Below are positions 21,439 to 30,744 of a stretch of 64,000 nucleotides of DNA, in pieces. Source of the DNA: Winogradskyella eximia (lineage in GTDB: Bacteria > Bacteroidota > Bacteroidia > Flavobacteriales > Flavobacteriaceae). Below the pieces are notes generated by a model, which was not told where the DNA came from, did no database searches, and saw only the letters and a program-made list of their open reading frames with translations. A program made the position numbers and the translations under genes. Where the stretch lies: positions 1 through 64,000 of the forward strand of contig NZ_QRDV01000009.1 of assembly GCF_003386165.1 (NCBI RefSeq). The letters run 5' to 3'. Within the stretch, counting starts at the first letter, position 1, and each line of letters begins with the position of its first letter.

Positions 21439-21990
21439 ATGATTATGAAAACCACAAAATTACTTACAACGGTTGCTTTTGCAATTACAATGTTATTATC
21501 ATTTAATGTGAATGCACAAGAATTTAAAGACTTAGACAAAAGTCCAATGGATGCCTCTTCATTCCCTTCTGACTACAAAGACGCTAACAAACTTATTAAA
21601 ATCACTTATAGTCGTCCACAATTAAAAAATCGTTCTGTAGATAAATTAGCTAAAGAAGGAGAAATATGGAGAACCGGAGCCAATGAAGCTGCAGAGATTA
21701 CGCTTTACAAAGACATGAAATTTGGAGATAAAGAAGTAAAAGCAGGAACTTATACTTTTTATATGATTCCTGGAAAGAAAGAATGGACAGCAATTATTAA
21801 CACAGACTTAAATGCTTGGGGTAGTTATTTCTATAATGAAAAAAATGACGTTGCACGTTTAACAGTACCTGTTACAGAGGGAAAAGAATCTTTAGAAGCA
21901 TTTTCTATAGCATTTGATAAATCCGATAATGGTATTAATATGCATTTAGGTTGGGGAACTGTGAGAGTTGCCGTACCTTTTAGAGCTTAA
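21439..21990 (+). CDS. DUF2911 family secreted protein
   Basis: The 183-aa protein has a signal peptide ending NVNAQ and the conserved DUF2911 core: ITYSRPQLKNR, EIWRTGANEA, VKAGTYTFYMIPG, WTAIINTDLNAWGSY, and a C-terminal LGWGTVRVAVPF. The function of DUF2911 is not established. The start may be the first Met or the third residue, since MIMK offers two. It is monocistronic, with a bidirectional terminator just downstream. Confidence 0.92.
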   Translation: MIMKTTKLLTTVAFAITMLLSFNVNAQEFKDLDKSPMDASSFPSDYKDANKLIKITYSRPQLKNRSVDKLAKEGEIWRTGANEAAEITLYKDMKFGDKEVKAGTYTFYMIPGKKEWTAIINTDLNAWGSYFYNEKNDVARLTVPVTEGKESLEAFSIAFDKSDNGINMHLGWGTVRVAVPFRA

Positions 21991-22000
21991 ATTTATAATA

Positions 22001-22032
22001 AAAAATCGCCTTGATTTCTCAAGGCGATTTTT
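22001..22032. terminator. Bidirectional hairpin terminator
   Basis: A 14-bp perfect stem (AAAAATCGCCTTGA / TCAAGGCGATTTTT) with a 4-nt loop lies between the convergent DUF2911 gene and the LTD/T9SS gene. Confidence 0.92.
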
Positions 22033-22052
22033 TTTACAATATAATCTAATAA

Positions 22053-24341
22053 TTACCTAATAATCACTTTTTGTGTTTTACGTTGGTAACCACTATTTAG
22101 CTCCACAACATAGACTCCATCTTGTAATTGAGATACATCTATTGTATTATTTAATGATGTCTCATTTAAACTTTGCGTTAGTACTAAGCGACCTCTTACA
22201 TCATAAAGTTTTAACGCTGTATCTTGCAATAACTGACCACTTACAGTTAACACACGTGGTTTCTCTGTGGTAAATATTCTTAAATCATCTAATTCATTTT
22301 CTGAAGTAGATAAGCTCTCTGATGAGAATCTTAAGTAAAAACGACCAGTATTACTTAATGCTTCACTTGGTGTAATGACAAAATCATTTGTGGTTAACAA
22401 GGTAAACGTATTATTATCGCGATCTTCTAAATACACGTCTGTACTTACAGGCAAATCAGATGCTGCAATACTTACCGTAATTTGTTCTCCCATATTGCTG
22501 TTTATCCCTAAAGGAATAATCATGGTGTCTAAATCCTCAAATGGTAAGGATTGAATTGCCATATCTAAGCCTGTATTTTCATTAACCAATTCTGAGTATA
22601 TTGAAAAACTTGCCGCATTATTTCCCCAAATACCTGCATCATAACCTGGGTCTAAAGCTAAAGTTGAATTTTCATTAAAATAGAAATCGGTGTTATACAT
22701 ATCTATAGCTGTACTTAATTGCAATTTTAAGTGTCTGTTCTCAAACGTACTGCTACGTCCTAAAATAAAATCATCGCTTGTACCAGTTCTACGCATATAT
22801 GGCATAAAGAAAACAGGTCCATCATTGTCTGCTGCAACATAAAAACCCTGTCCTGGCGCAATTAAAGTAGATGGTGTGGTGGTGTTTAAATTATAAACCG
22901 TCCAGCCATCAGACGCATCACCATCATAGCCATACATAGCCACATTGTTCTGATCTAAAAGTGTAGCATTGGTTGGAAAATTTAAAAAATCGTGAACATT
23001 TAAATACGAAGGATATGGATTACCTATTAAATTCCATTGTTGATATGCTGGACCCGAATTTGAAATCGGCATAACAACAGACTCCTTATTAGCTGAACCT
23101 TTAAAACGTAAACTTTCATTATCCGTTGTACCTGCTCTATAACCTACTCCAGCCGTTAATGCTACCGTTTCTGTATTAGAATAAGTAACATAGTCGCCTA
23201 TCGTTTTATCAAATGGACCAAAGAGAAATAATGTATTTGCGCCATTGCTCACCACATTTGGGTTGGCAGCTATAAAGGTATCAAAACCTTCACCTGTTAC
23301 TGGTGGTGTTACCAAATCATTGCCTCCTGAGCTCGCATTTTGATTGACATGACGATTATAAATCACAACACTTTCACTAGAACCATCTGTAATGGTTCCG
23401 TTTAAAATTAAACTAGAATAGATTATAGATGTCGATTCTAAAACCACTGAAGGTGTGGTTACTGTAGCACCAGTATTAACTGTTACATCTGCTCCTGGTC
23501 TAATTTTTAATGATAATACAGACACATCTGAAGTTATGGTGGTTGTTTCATCTTCCATGACTATAGAATTTTTAACCCCTGTATTTGGCGTTGGCACTTC
23601 GTTCCATGCTGCATTCTGAAATACCAAATGGTTAACAATCTGGTCTTCTCCATTGCTTCCTGGCGATCCTAAATCTGGCAAAATACCTTCTGAAACCTCA
23701 GCAGTTGCCCAAAGGGTTCCATCGTTATTATCTTGTATGTTACTGCCAATATATACCATAGAGGCTCCCGTTGGATTTGGCCAAAGAATTCCACCGTCAT
23801 AAACCGTACGGTCTACTTCGGTGGTTTCTCCATCCTCTAAGATAATAGCATCTGTTGTGTTGTTAAGGTCTGTATCTATGTACTCATAATCTACCACCAC
23901 ATTACCATTGGTAGCAAAATCGCTGTTTCGTGCTAAAACCACAAAACCATCTGCTGGCACAATGAGGTCTGCATTTATAATATGCGGTGTGGCATCTGCC
24001 AAATCATCTTTTATGGCCCAACCTTTTAAATTAATAGGATATTTTGTTGGGTTGTACACCTCAAAATATTCTCCATTGGCATTAGTTACAGCATCTGGAT
24101 TTTGCATGATCTCTGTGATGATAATATCTATTTTTTCTAACGGACTTATAAAACCCTCAGATACATGAGTACCACCAACATTAAGCTCTTGCACATTGAC
24201 TTCTCCAATAGTGTATAGCAATTTGGTATTGCCTACTTTAACATTATCGCCACCACTATCTATACTGCTTTTGTATAGGGTTTGGCTACTTAACCACCCA
24301 AAACAGCACATAATGACAAAACTTGTGAGTTGTGTTTTCAT
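22053..24341 (-). CDS. Lamin-tail-domain protein with T9SS sorting domain
   Basis: The 762-aa protein has a signal peptide (FVIMCCFGWLSSQ), then a ~60-residue segment (GGDNVKVGNTKLLYTIGEV). A lamin-tail (LTD) domain follows at about residues 70-190: IIITEIMQNPDAV, GEYFEVYNPT, INLKGWAIKDD. The middle contains beta-rich T9SS-cargo sequence (WNLIGNPYPSYLNV). The final ~80 residues (LRIFTTEKPRVLTV to TQKVIIR) are a type A sorting domain. Its ATG overlaps the stop of the upstream YadA-head gene by 1 nt (TAATG), so the two are translationally coupled and probably act together on the surface. Ligand unknown. Confidence 0.92.
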   Translation of the reverse strand: MKTQLTSFVIMCCFGWLSSQTLYKSSIDSGGDNVKVGNTKLLYTIGEVNVQELNVGGTHVSEGFISPLEKIDIIITEIMQNPDAVTNANGEYFEVYNPTKYPINLKGWAIKDDLADATPHIINADLIVPADGFVVLARNSDFATNGNVVVDYEYIDTDLNNTTDAIILEDGETTEVDRTVYDGGILWPNPTGASMVYIGSNIQDNNDGTLWATAEVSEGILPDLGSPGSNGEDQIVNHLVFQNAAWNEVPTPNTGVKNSIVMEDETTTITSDVSVLSLKIRPGADVTVNTGATVTTPSVVLESTSIIYSSLILNGTITDGSSESVVIYNRHVNQNASSGGNDLVTPPVTGEGFDTFIAANPNVVSNGANTLFLFGPFDKTIGDYVTYSNTETVALTAGVGYRAGTTDNESLRFKGSANKESVVMPISNSGPAYQQWNLIGNPYPSYLNVHDFLNFPTNATLLDQNNVAMYGYDGDASDGWTVYNLNTTTPSTLIAPGQGFYVAADNDGPVFFMPYMRRTGTSDDFILGRSSTFENRHLKLQLSTAIDMYNTDFYFNENSTLALDPGYDAGIWGNNAASFSIYSELVNENTGLDMAIQSLPFEDLDTMIIPLGINSNMGEQITVSIAASDLPVSTDVYLEDRDNNTFTLLTTNDFVITPSEALSNTGRFYLRFSSESLSTSENELDDLRIFTTEKPRVLTVSGQLLQDTALKLYDVRGRLVLTQSLNETSLNNTIDVSQLQDGVYVVELNSGYQRKTQKVIIR

Positions 24342-27112
24342 TATTTTTTAGTTTTAAGTGATGTGTTTGCACTAGCTGTTGCTGTGTTATTTTCTAAAGC
24401 AGAAAGCCTAGCTTCTAACGAAGCAAATACCTTATTTTTAGCTTCTAATTGTTTAATTTTCTCTGCTTGTGCATCAATAATGACTTGTTGCTCTTGGGTC
24501 GCTTTAATAAGTACAGGTATTAATTCTGTATAGCTTACACCCATGGTCTTTAACTCATCATCGCCAACTTGCACTATGTTGGTTATAATTTTCTGTACAT
24601 CTTGTGCTATAAGCCCTAAAGATTTATGTTCTTGGTCTTTTGCTTTCCAATTGTAAGCTTTAGGCTCTAATTGTAATATTTCTTTTAATCCAAAAGGTAT
24701 GGTTTCAATCTCTTTTTTAAGACGTCTGTCTGATGAATGCACTGTAGAGCCATTTACGGTTACATTACCTATTATAAATGCCCCATTAGCCATATATGTA
24801 AGACCATTTATTTGTGCGTCACCACCTATTACTGTGTTACCGCCTATTACTGTGCCACCCGTTATTGATGCGGTACCACCTATTGTTGTAGCTCCATTTA
24901 TTCTTGTGTTACCTGCTTCGTTCACATTAAAAACAGTAGTTCCTGCTCCATTGACTATCCCAAAATCTCCAGTTTCATTATCATCATGATCTAAATACAC
25001 AATGACGGCATCGTTACTTCTCAAAAAGAGGTCACTACCTGCATAATCGGGGTTTGATGAGATAATACCGTCGTCTCCTGATGTTGTATTTGACGACCCA
25101 CTAACAATAAGCGCAGGTGCATTATCTACCACAGCTTTAATTACGCCTGTAACTTCTAGCGCTGTAGATGGACTAATCTCACCAATACCAACATTACCGT
25201 TTTTTAGTATGGTTAAGGCATTGCTGCGATTGGCATCATTAACTCCATTACCTACCTCAAACAAAGGATCTGTAGCTACTATTGCTGATGGATTACCTCC
25301 ACCAATATTGTAACGTCCTATTGCTGCGGAATTATATGCGTCTGCTTTTGTTGCTATACCCATTGCGGTTGAATAACTTCCCGAAGCAATTGAATTAACT
25401 CCCATTGCGGTTGAAGCAATTCCTGTAGCGCCTGTAGCATTGCCAGTAAATTGAGAATAACTCAAATCCACAGCATTCTCACCCACATTACCATAATTAG
25501 CAGCTACTCTACCTACTTTAACTAAGCCCAAGCCATTGCCTTCGTTTACAGCTTCTAAACCTGTTGCGGCAACTCCAGATGGTATGTTTGATAAATCATA
25601 ATAATCTCCACTAAACATAGCATCTATATAATTAGCATCTGCAAACTCTTTAGTCACTAAAGCCTTATCATCTGTAATTTCTGCGATATCAAAACTTGGT
25701 GCGATTATAGTACCGTTTTTTAGTATCGTTAAGGCATTGCTGCGATTGGCGCTACTTGCTCCGTTACCAACCTCTAATAAAGGATCAGTTGCTATGTTAT
25801 TAAATCCACTGCCGCCACCAACATTGTATCTACCCATTGCTGTTGAATAATATGCATTAGCGGTTGTATTCCATCCCATTGCCGTCGAAAAAAACCCTGA
25901 AGCAGTTGTACCTTCACCTATTGCCGTTGACCAATCACCTTGAGCAATAGTAGATTGGCCCATTGCGGTTGAGGCATAACCTGATGCCGTTGTAGATGAC
26001 CCCATTGCGGTTGATCCTTGCCCTGTAGCTCCACGAGTTGTGCTAGCAGATGTTGAAATACTCAAATCCACAGCACCATTTCCAATATTTCCATAATTAG
26101 CTTCTACTCTACCTACTTTTACTAAGCCCAAACCATTACCTTCGTCTATAGCTTCTAAACCCGTACTCGCTGCATTTGCAATACTAGCATCTGCATACTC
26201 TTTAGTCACTAAAGCCTTAGCATCTGTAATTTCTGCGATATCAAAACTTGGTGCGGTTATGGTACCGTTTTTTAGTATGGTTAAGGCATTGCTGCGATTG
26301 GCGCCATTTGCTCCGTTACCAACTACCAATAATTGATCGGATGCATTAAAAGCTGTTGTGCTAATTGGTGTTGTAGCTACATTATATATTCCTAAAGAGG
26401 TTTGTCCATAGCTTTCTGCTATTGTACGATTACCCATTGCGGTTGACCTATTTCCTGAAGCGGTTGTAACTATGCCCATTGCCGTCGAAAAAAACCCTGA
26501 AGCGATTGTAGTCCGACCCATTGCGGTTGAATACTGTCCAGAAGCGGTTGTACCGATTCCCATTGCGGTTGACAACAAACCTGAAGCCCCCTTAGTCGTA
26601 CTAGCTGATGATGAATAACTCAAATCCACAGCATTCTCACCAATAGCTCCATAATTAGCCTCTACTCTACCTACTTTCACTAAACCCAAACCATTACCTT
26701 CATCTATAGCTTCTAGACCTGAGACATTCTCAGCCGTTTTAGCACTCAAAGCATAAGGCACAGCATTAAAAGCTGTGGTACCCATATCCGTAAGACCTGC
26801 GCCTGTATCAATTTGTGTGTTTAAAAAATGAGTATCGCTTGCCCAATCTATATCTGCAAAAACACCACTATCTACTGCACCTTCTCCTATATTAATAATG
26901 ATAATACCATTGGCATCTGTGGTTGGTGTATGTGTTTCTTGGTACACATTGGTCTGTGCAACACCTTGTAATATGCTAAACTCTACCGTTACTGCCGTAT
27001 TAGCAACAACAGCATTGTTAGCATCTTTTATTAAGGCTTTGTAATTAATACCTTGTTGGGCAAATGTTGTTATAGTAAACAACATGAGTAATGCTTGGGT
27101 AATTCTTTTCAT
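24341..27112 (-). CDS. YadA-head-like repeat surface protein with S74 chaperone domain
   Basis: The 923-aa protein has a signal peptide ending TTFAQ and a ~110-residue N-terminal domain. Three repeat blocks follow (about residues 132-317, 318-517, 518-640), each opening GLEA[IV][DN]EGNGLGLVKVGRV. Each contains YadA/Hep_Hag-type head repeats (STAMG.STTASG). Residues 735-790 hold GG-rich hexad-like repeats. A peptidase S74 / endosialidase intramolecular-chaperone domain lies at about 793-875 (SSDRRLKKEIETI, LGLIAQDVQKI), then a C-terminal coiled coil (about 870-908). No YadA-type membrane anchor or T9SS domain is seen. The S74 family trimerises and self-cleaves in known cases, so this is probably a trimeric fibre. 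It is coupled to the LTD/T9SS gene. Confidence 0.9.
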   Translation of the reverse strand: MKRITQALLMLFTITTFAQQGINYKALIKDANNAVVANTAVTVEFSILQGVAQTNVYQETHTPTTDANGIIIINIGEGAVDSGVFADIDWASDTHFLNTQIDTGAGLTDMGTTAFNAVPYALSAKTAENVSGLEAIDEGNGLGLVKVGRVEANYGAIGENAVDLSYSSSASTTKGASGLLSTAMGIGTTASGQYSTAMGRTTIASGFFSTAMGIVTTASGNRSTAMGNRTIAESYGQTSLGIYNVATTPISTTAFNASDQLLVVGNGANGANRSNALTILKNGTITAPSFDIAEITDAKALVTKEYADASIANAASTGLEAIDEGNGLGLVKVGRVEANYGNIGNGAVDLSISTSASTTRGATGQGSTAMGSSTTASGYASTAMGQSTIAQGDWSTAIGEGTTASGFFSTAMGWNTTANAYYSTAMGRYNVGGGSGFNNIATDPLLEVGNGASSANRSNALTILKNGTIIAPSFDIAEITDDKALVTKEFADANYIDAMFSGDYYDLSNIPSGVAATGLEAVNEGNGLGLVKVGRVAANYGNVGENAVDLSYSQFTGNATGATGIASTAMGVNSIASGSYSTAMGIATKADAYNSAAIGRYNIGGGNPSAIVATDPLFEVGNGVNDANRSNALTILKNGNVGIGEISPSTALEVTGVIKAVVDNAPALIVSGSSNTTSGDDGIISSNPDYAGSDLFLRSNDAVIVYLDHDDNETGDFGIVNGAGTTVFNVNEAGNTRINGATTIGGTASITGGTVIGGNTVIGGDAQINGLTYMANGAFIIGNVTVNGSTVHSSDRRLKKEIETIPFGLKEILQLEPKAYNWKAKDQEHKSLGLIAQDVQKIITNIVQVGDDELKTMGVSYTELIPVLIKATQEQQVIIDAQAEKIKQLEAKNKVFASLEARLSALENNTATASANTSLKTKK
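25193..26719 (-). repeat. Three long in-frame repeat blocks within the YadA-head gene
   Basis: Units lie at 26162-26719, 25562-26161 and 25193-25561. Each starts with the same EGNGLGLVKVGRV-encoding word, then STAMG head repeats, then ANRSNALTILKNG. DNA is close to identical over stretches of the first two units, so recombination could change copy number. Confidence 0.85.
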
Positions 27113-27139
27113 AATAGTTTTGTTTTAGAGGATAATACA

Positions 27140-27156
27140 TCTGGTCTTTTACCAGA
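27140..27156. repeat. Short inverted repeat before the YadA-head gene
   Basis: TCTGGT and ACCAGA flank a 5-nt spacer, 28 nt before the ATG on the minus strand. It could be a small leader hairpin; the evidence is weak. Confidence 0.4.
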
Positions 27157-27218
27157 CATACACTTAGGCAACGAAGGTAGTTTGCGTTTTGGCCCAAAAC
27201 AATACGTAGTGCATGCAA

Positions 27219-27242
27219 AAACTACGTGGTACCACGTAGTTT
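27219..27242. promoter_or_regulatory. 24-bp perfect palindrome between response regulator and surface-protein genes
   Basis: The half-site AAACTACGTGGT is followed directly by its reverse complement. A further ACGTAGT half lies at 27204-27210. The site is 31 nt past the regulator stop and about 107 nt before the YadA-head ATG. On the minus strand it is followed by TTTTTG, so it could be a terminator/attenuator for the regulator mRNA. The perfect symmetry also fits an operator for a dimeric LuxR-type regulator. Confidence 0.7.
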
Positions 27243-27272
27243 GAAAAAATAAATATGAAATAAGAATTAGGC

Positions 27273-27911
27273 TTAATTAACGAACTCTATGTTCTCTTTT
27301 GCCCAACTGGTAAGTATGTCTTTCTCTTTGGCAAGACCCAATTTAGTTATAATATTAGAACGGTGTTTTTCTATGGTTCTGGCAGACAGTGATAATAACG
27401 CTGCGATGTCTTTAGATGATTTATCTTGAGCTATAAACCTCACAATAGTGCGCTCTGATGGTGTTAGCAGCTTCATTTTTTGTAATTGTGGCGCGACTTC
27501 ATTTTCTAAGACCGTATTAAAAACAGCACTAAAATAGGGTACGCCTTTACTAATGCTTTGTATGCAATTATGTAATTCTAAAAAAGGTTCGTCTTTAATA
27601 ATATAACCAGATATGTTTAGTTTTTGCGCTTTATAGATAAAGGCTTTTTCTTTGTGAGAGGTAAGGATAATAAATTTGGTATCTACCAGCTGCTCTTTAC
27701 ATTTTTTTATGACCTCAAAACCAGTGAGCATTGGCATTTCTTCGTCTAAAATAGCAATTTGAGGTTGTAACTCCATAATCTTATTTAGCGCTATGGCACC
27801 ATTCTCTGCTGTACCAATAACATTATAATTGTATTCCTTTAACTGGTCTACTAATCCTTTTAATAATAAAGGATGATCGTCTGCTACAAATAATGTGATA
27901 CTATCAATCAT
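27273..27911 (-). CDS. LuxR-family (NarL/FixJ-type) response regulator
   Basis: The 212-aa protein has a receiver domain with the acidic pair in VADDHPLL, phosphoacceptor Asp56 in IAILDEEMP, Thr/Ser in ILTSHKEK and Lys in GYIIKDE. The C-terminal HTH is a LuxR type: LLTPSERTIVRFIAQDKSSK, ARTIEKHRSNI. It lies 1 nt after the stop of the histidine kinase gene, so they form a two-component pair. The genes downstream in the same direction are the two large surface proteins, which are the obvious candidate targets. Confidence 0.95.
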   Translation of the reverse strand: MIDSITLFVADDHPLLLKGLVDQLKEYNYNVIGTAENGAIALNKIMELQPQIAILDEEMPMLTGFEVIKKCKEQLVDTKFIILTSHKEKAFIYKAQKLNISGYIIKDEPFLELHNCIQSISKGVPYFSAVFNTVLENEVAPQLQKMKLLTPSERTIVRFIAQDKSSKDIAALLSLSARTIEKHRSNIITKLGLAKEKDILTSWAKENIEFVN

Positions 27912-27912
27912 A

Positions 27913-29925
27913 TTATACTGGTATTTGAACTAATATTGAGGTGCCTTCTTCTTTTTTACTCTTTATTGCAAAACTGCCTTTGAGCATGCTTACGCGTTCT
28001 GCCATGGTTTTTAAACCCAAGCTATTTTGTTTTACCTTATCACTAACCTCAAAGCCTTTGCCGTTATCTTTTATTACTATTTTAATGCCATCGGTTTGCT
28101 TCAAAATATTGACAACTAAGGTCTTGGCTTTGGCATGTTTTAAAACATTGTTTACAGATTCTTGTATAAAACGATATAAATTAAGCGATTCGGTTTCATT
28201 AAAATTGGTATTGACATCGTCAATTTCTACCGAAACAAACATATCGGTTTCTTCATCTAACTCTAGTAGCATCTGCTCTATACTATCTTTTAGCCCAAGT
28301 TTTGCCAATGTTACAGGATATAAATCTCTAGAAATACTTCGTACTTCCTCTAAAGCATTATGTGCTAAACCAGATAGCTCTGTCTGGTTGGTATTTTGGG
28401 CTTTCATTTTAAGCAGTGTAATTTGCTGCCCAACACCATCATGCAGATCTTTAGCTATACGTGTGCGTTCTTCCTCTTGAGTTTTTATAAGCTCTTGAGA
28501 AAATGTTTGCTGTGCAATTGCAGTCTTCTTAGCATTTAAAAAATAACGATGAAACATAATGGCTCCGAATAGAACTAAAAAACCTAAAGACCCAAAAATT
28601 AGCAATTGCGTTTTGTTTTTATTCTGAAGGTTTAAGAGTGTTATATCTTTTTTTTGTGCTTCAATTTCAATTTCGTTTTTCTCGGTTTCATATATGGTAG
28701 TCAGTTCTCGTACATGCTGCTTATTTTCTTTAGTTAACAACGAATCATTCAACCTCTGAAAATCCATATAGTATTGTAATGCTTTTGCACTTTTACCTTG
28801 CTGTTGCGCAATAATCGCGAGGGTTTGACTGGCGTCTTTTTGTCCTTTTAAATCACCAACAGATTGCGAAATTTTAAGCGCTTTAATCGCATAATCAGTC
28901 GCTTCACTAAGTTGGTTGCGTTTAATGTAGGTTTTGGAAACTGCATTGTGAATCCTTGCTGTCACAGTGCTCTGAGATTTTAAGTCATATTTTTCTAAAG
29001 CCTCTTTCTGGTACTGCAAAGCTTTGGTGTAGTCTTCTAATTCATAATAGGTATTCCCTATATCAAATTCTATGTAACGAATACTTTTATTATAATTTTT
29101 ATGCAGCTTTTTCCTGTATGCAATAGCTTCTTGAAAATAATCTAATGCTTTATTATAGTCTTTTAATTGCATATGACAACGCCCTATTTTTCCATAGATA
29201 ACCGATAGTAATATAGAGTTATCACTAATTTCATCTAAACTAAAGGCTTCATTAAGGTATTCAAGTGATTTTATATAATCTTCTTGCTTATAAAAAATAT
29301 TAGCTATGGATATATAGCCTCTGGCAGTTCCTTCTGGATTATTAATTGTTTTATAAAGCTCGGTGGCTTTAAGATAGTATTCTATAGATTTCTTGTGATA
29401 TGACATCCGTGAATAGGAAAGCCCTATATTCTGTATAGATTTTGCCCAGGCGAGCGAATCATTCATTGTTTTAAAAATGTCGCCTGCTTTTTCAAAACTC
29501 TGTATTGCATCCGTATAATCGTCTATTAGGTTCTGCACTGCCCCAATTTGGTTTAAAGCTGCTGCTTGTCCCCAAAGATGGTCTAGCTCTTCATTAATTT
29601 TGAGCGCTTTTTGAAAATTGATTAGGGCTACATCATAATTTTTCTGGTAGTAATCTACTATTCCCAAACAATTATAGGCTCCGGCAACACCGCGTTTTGC
29701 ATCTGCTTTTGTCGCTAAACTTAAGGCATCATTAATGTATTGCTTTGCAAGCTCTGGATTTGAACGCGCATACTGAATACCCAAATCATTATAGGCTTTT
29801 ACCTTTATAGTGTCTTGTACTTTTTCTTGTTGAATAAGTTGTTTTAAACTGTCTACTATTTGTTCATTTTGAGCACCTAACATAGTGCAAAAGGCGAAGC
29901 ATACAATTAGGAAGTAGGGTTTCAA
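27913..29925 (-). CDS. TPR-containing sensor histidine kinase (HisKA_3/NarX type)
   Basis: The 670-aa protein has a signal peptide (CFAFCTMLGAQ), then about nine TPR repeats over roughly residues 25-400 (AYNDLGIQYARSNPELAKQY-type units). A membrane helix follows near 440-460 (LLIFGSLGFLVLFGAIMF), then the HisKA_3 phosphoacceptor box RIAKDLHDGVGQQ and a HATPase domain with IKDNGKGFE and LGLKTMAERV. The TPRs are periplasmic by topology, and may sense a peptide or protein ligand. It pairs with the regulator directly downstream (1-nt gap). This NarX-like kinase plus LuxR regulator design is common in Bacteroidota. Confidence 0.94.
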   Translation of the reverse strand: MKPYFLIVCFAFCTMLGAQNEQIVDSLKQLIQQEKVQDTIKVKAYNDLGIQYARSNPELAKQYINDALSLATKADAKRGVAGAYNCLGIVDYYQKNYDVALINFQKALKINEELDHLWGQAAALNQIGAVQNLIDDYTDAIQSFEKAGDIFKTMNDSLAWAKSIQNIGLSYSRMSYHKKSIEYYLKATELYKTINNPEGTARGYISIANIFYKQEDYIKSLEYLNEAFSLDEISDNSILLSVIYGKIGRCHMQLKDYNKALDYFQEAIAYRKKLHKNYNKSIRYIEFDIGNTYYELEDYTKALQYQKEALEKYDLKSQSTVTARIHNAVSKTYIKRNQLSEATDYAIKALKISQSVGDLKGQKDASQTLAIIAQQQGKSAKALQYYMDFQRLNDSLLTKENKQHVRELTTIYETEKNEIEIEAQKKDITLLNLQNKNKTQLLIFGSLGFLVLFGAIMFHRYFLNAKKTAIAQQTFSQELIKTQEEERTRIAKDLHDGVGQQITLLKMKAQNTNQTELSGLAHNALEEVRSISRDLYPVTLAKLGLKDSIEQMLLELDEETDMFVSVEIDDVNTNFNETESLNLYRFIQESVNNVLKHAKAKTLVVNILKQTDGIKIVIKDNGKGFEVSDKVKQNSLGLKTMAERVSMLKGSFAIKSKKEEGTSILVQIPV

Positions 29926-30143
29926 AATGGTTTTGTTTTTTTAAATATAAGATTTTTTGCAGTAGCGTTTGTGAATTAATTGTCATTCAAAAGAACTTTT
30001 AGGTAATAATATTTCACCTAACACAACTAAAAAAGATATACCTTACTGTTTTTTAGACGCTTATATAACAATTAGGATTATTAAAACAAAAATAGCCACA
30101 GAAAGAACTTCATTTAAAAAACTCTACGCAAAGTAGATACATA

Positions 30144-30689
30144 TTATAAAGATGGCACATGTCCCCAATTCTCACCAGTTTTAATTCTTTGCAGTTGCAT
30201 TGTGCTAACACCAAATCGCTTTGCTATTATTTTTAACCTCGTTCTTCTATTTGGATCATTTAACATCTTTTTTATACGTCTAACATCGTTTTCTGAAAGC
30301 TTTGCTGAAGTTAGTTTTTCTGGCCTTTTATAGCTAGGATTAGAGAACTGATGGATTTCTTTTTCGCGTTTTGTAACCCATTTAAGATTATCTATGTGAT
30401 TATTCAATTTATCGTAATCTAAATGAATAACGTATACTCCATCCTTTTGCTCTAAAAAGTGTTGCGCTAGTATTTTATGCAAGTAATATGTTTTGAATTT
30501 CCCCTTTTCTATTTTTTTTACTTTAAAATACAAGTAACCGTGCATCTTATAGGGTTCAAAAAGAACTTTTTTTCCATTTCTAATTCGGGCTAATCGACCG
30601 TAATTAGATAATTGATATTTTTCATCGGGATGCACAAAATCATCAAAAACAACGGTTTTCCATTGCTCCTTCCATAAATGTCTTATCAT
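30144..30689 (-). CDS. NUMOD4 / HNH-type putative endonuclease
   Basis: The 181-aa protein has a NUMOD4-like start (WKTVVFDDFVHPDEKYQLSN, YGRLARIRNGK), a HNH_3-like core (YVIHLDYDKLNNHIDNLKWV) and a C-terminal basic HTH-like region (SAKLSENDVRRIKKML, IIAKRFGVSTMQLQRIKTG). Such proteins are known as homing endonucleases in introns, phages and as free-standing genes. The usual VDH/VNH start of the motif reads VIH here; the following His, Asn and Asn are kept. No intron, intein or phage gene is seen around it. Activity is likely but unproven. Confidence 0.82.
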   Translation of the reverse strand: MIRHLWKEQWKTVVFDDFVHPDEKYQLSNYGRLARIRNGKKVLFEPYKMHGYLYFKVKKIEKGKFKTYYLHKILAQHFLEQKDGVYVIHLDYDKLNNHIDNLKWVTKREKEIHQFSNPSYKRPEKLTSAKLSENDVRRIKKMLNDPNRRTRLKIIAKRFGVSTMQLQRIKTGENWGHVPSL

Positions 30690-30744
30690 TTTATAAAAAT
30701 TAAGGGTTTCTAAAAAAATAATAAAAACTAGTATATTTTAGTTT

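Noticed and set aside
25193..26719. Regular repeats that might be a CRISPR array
   Set aside because: They are in-frame coding repeats of 560-600 bp inside one ORF, not short repeats with unique spacers.
30144..30689. Prophage or mobile element at the HNH gene
   Set aside because: No phage structural gene, integrase, transposase or att-like repeat is near; the neighbours are housekeeping genes.
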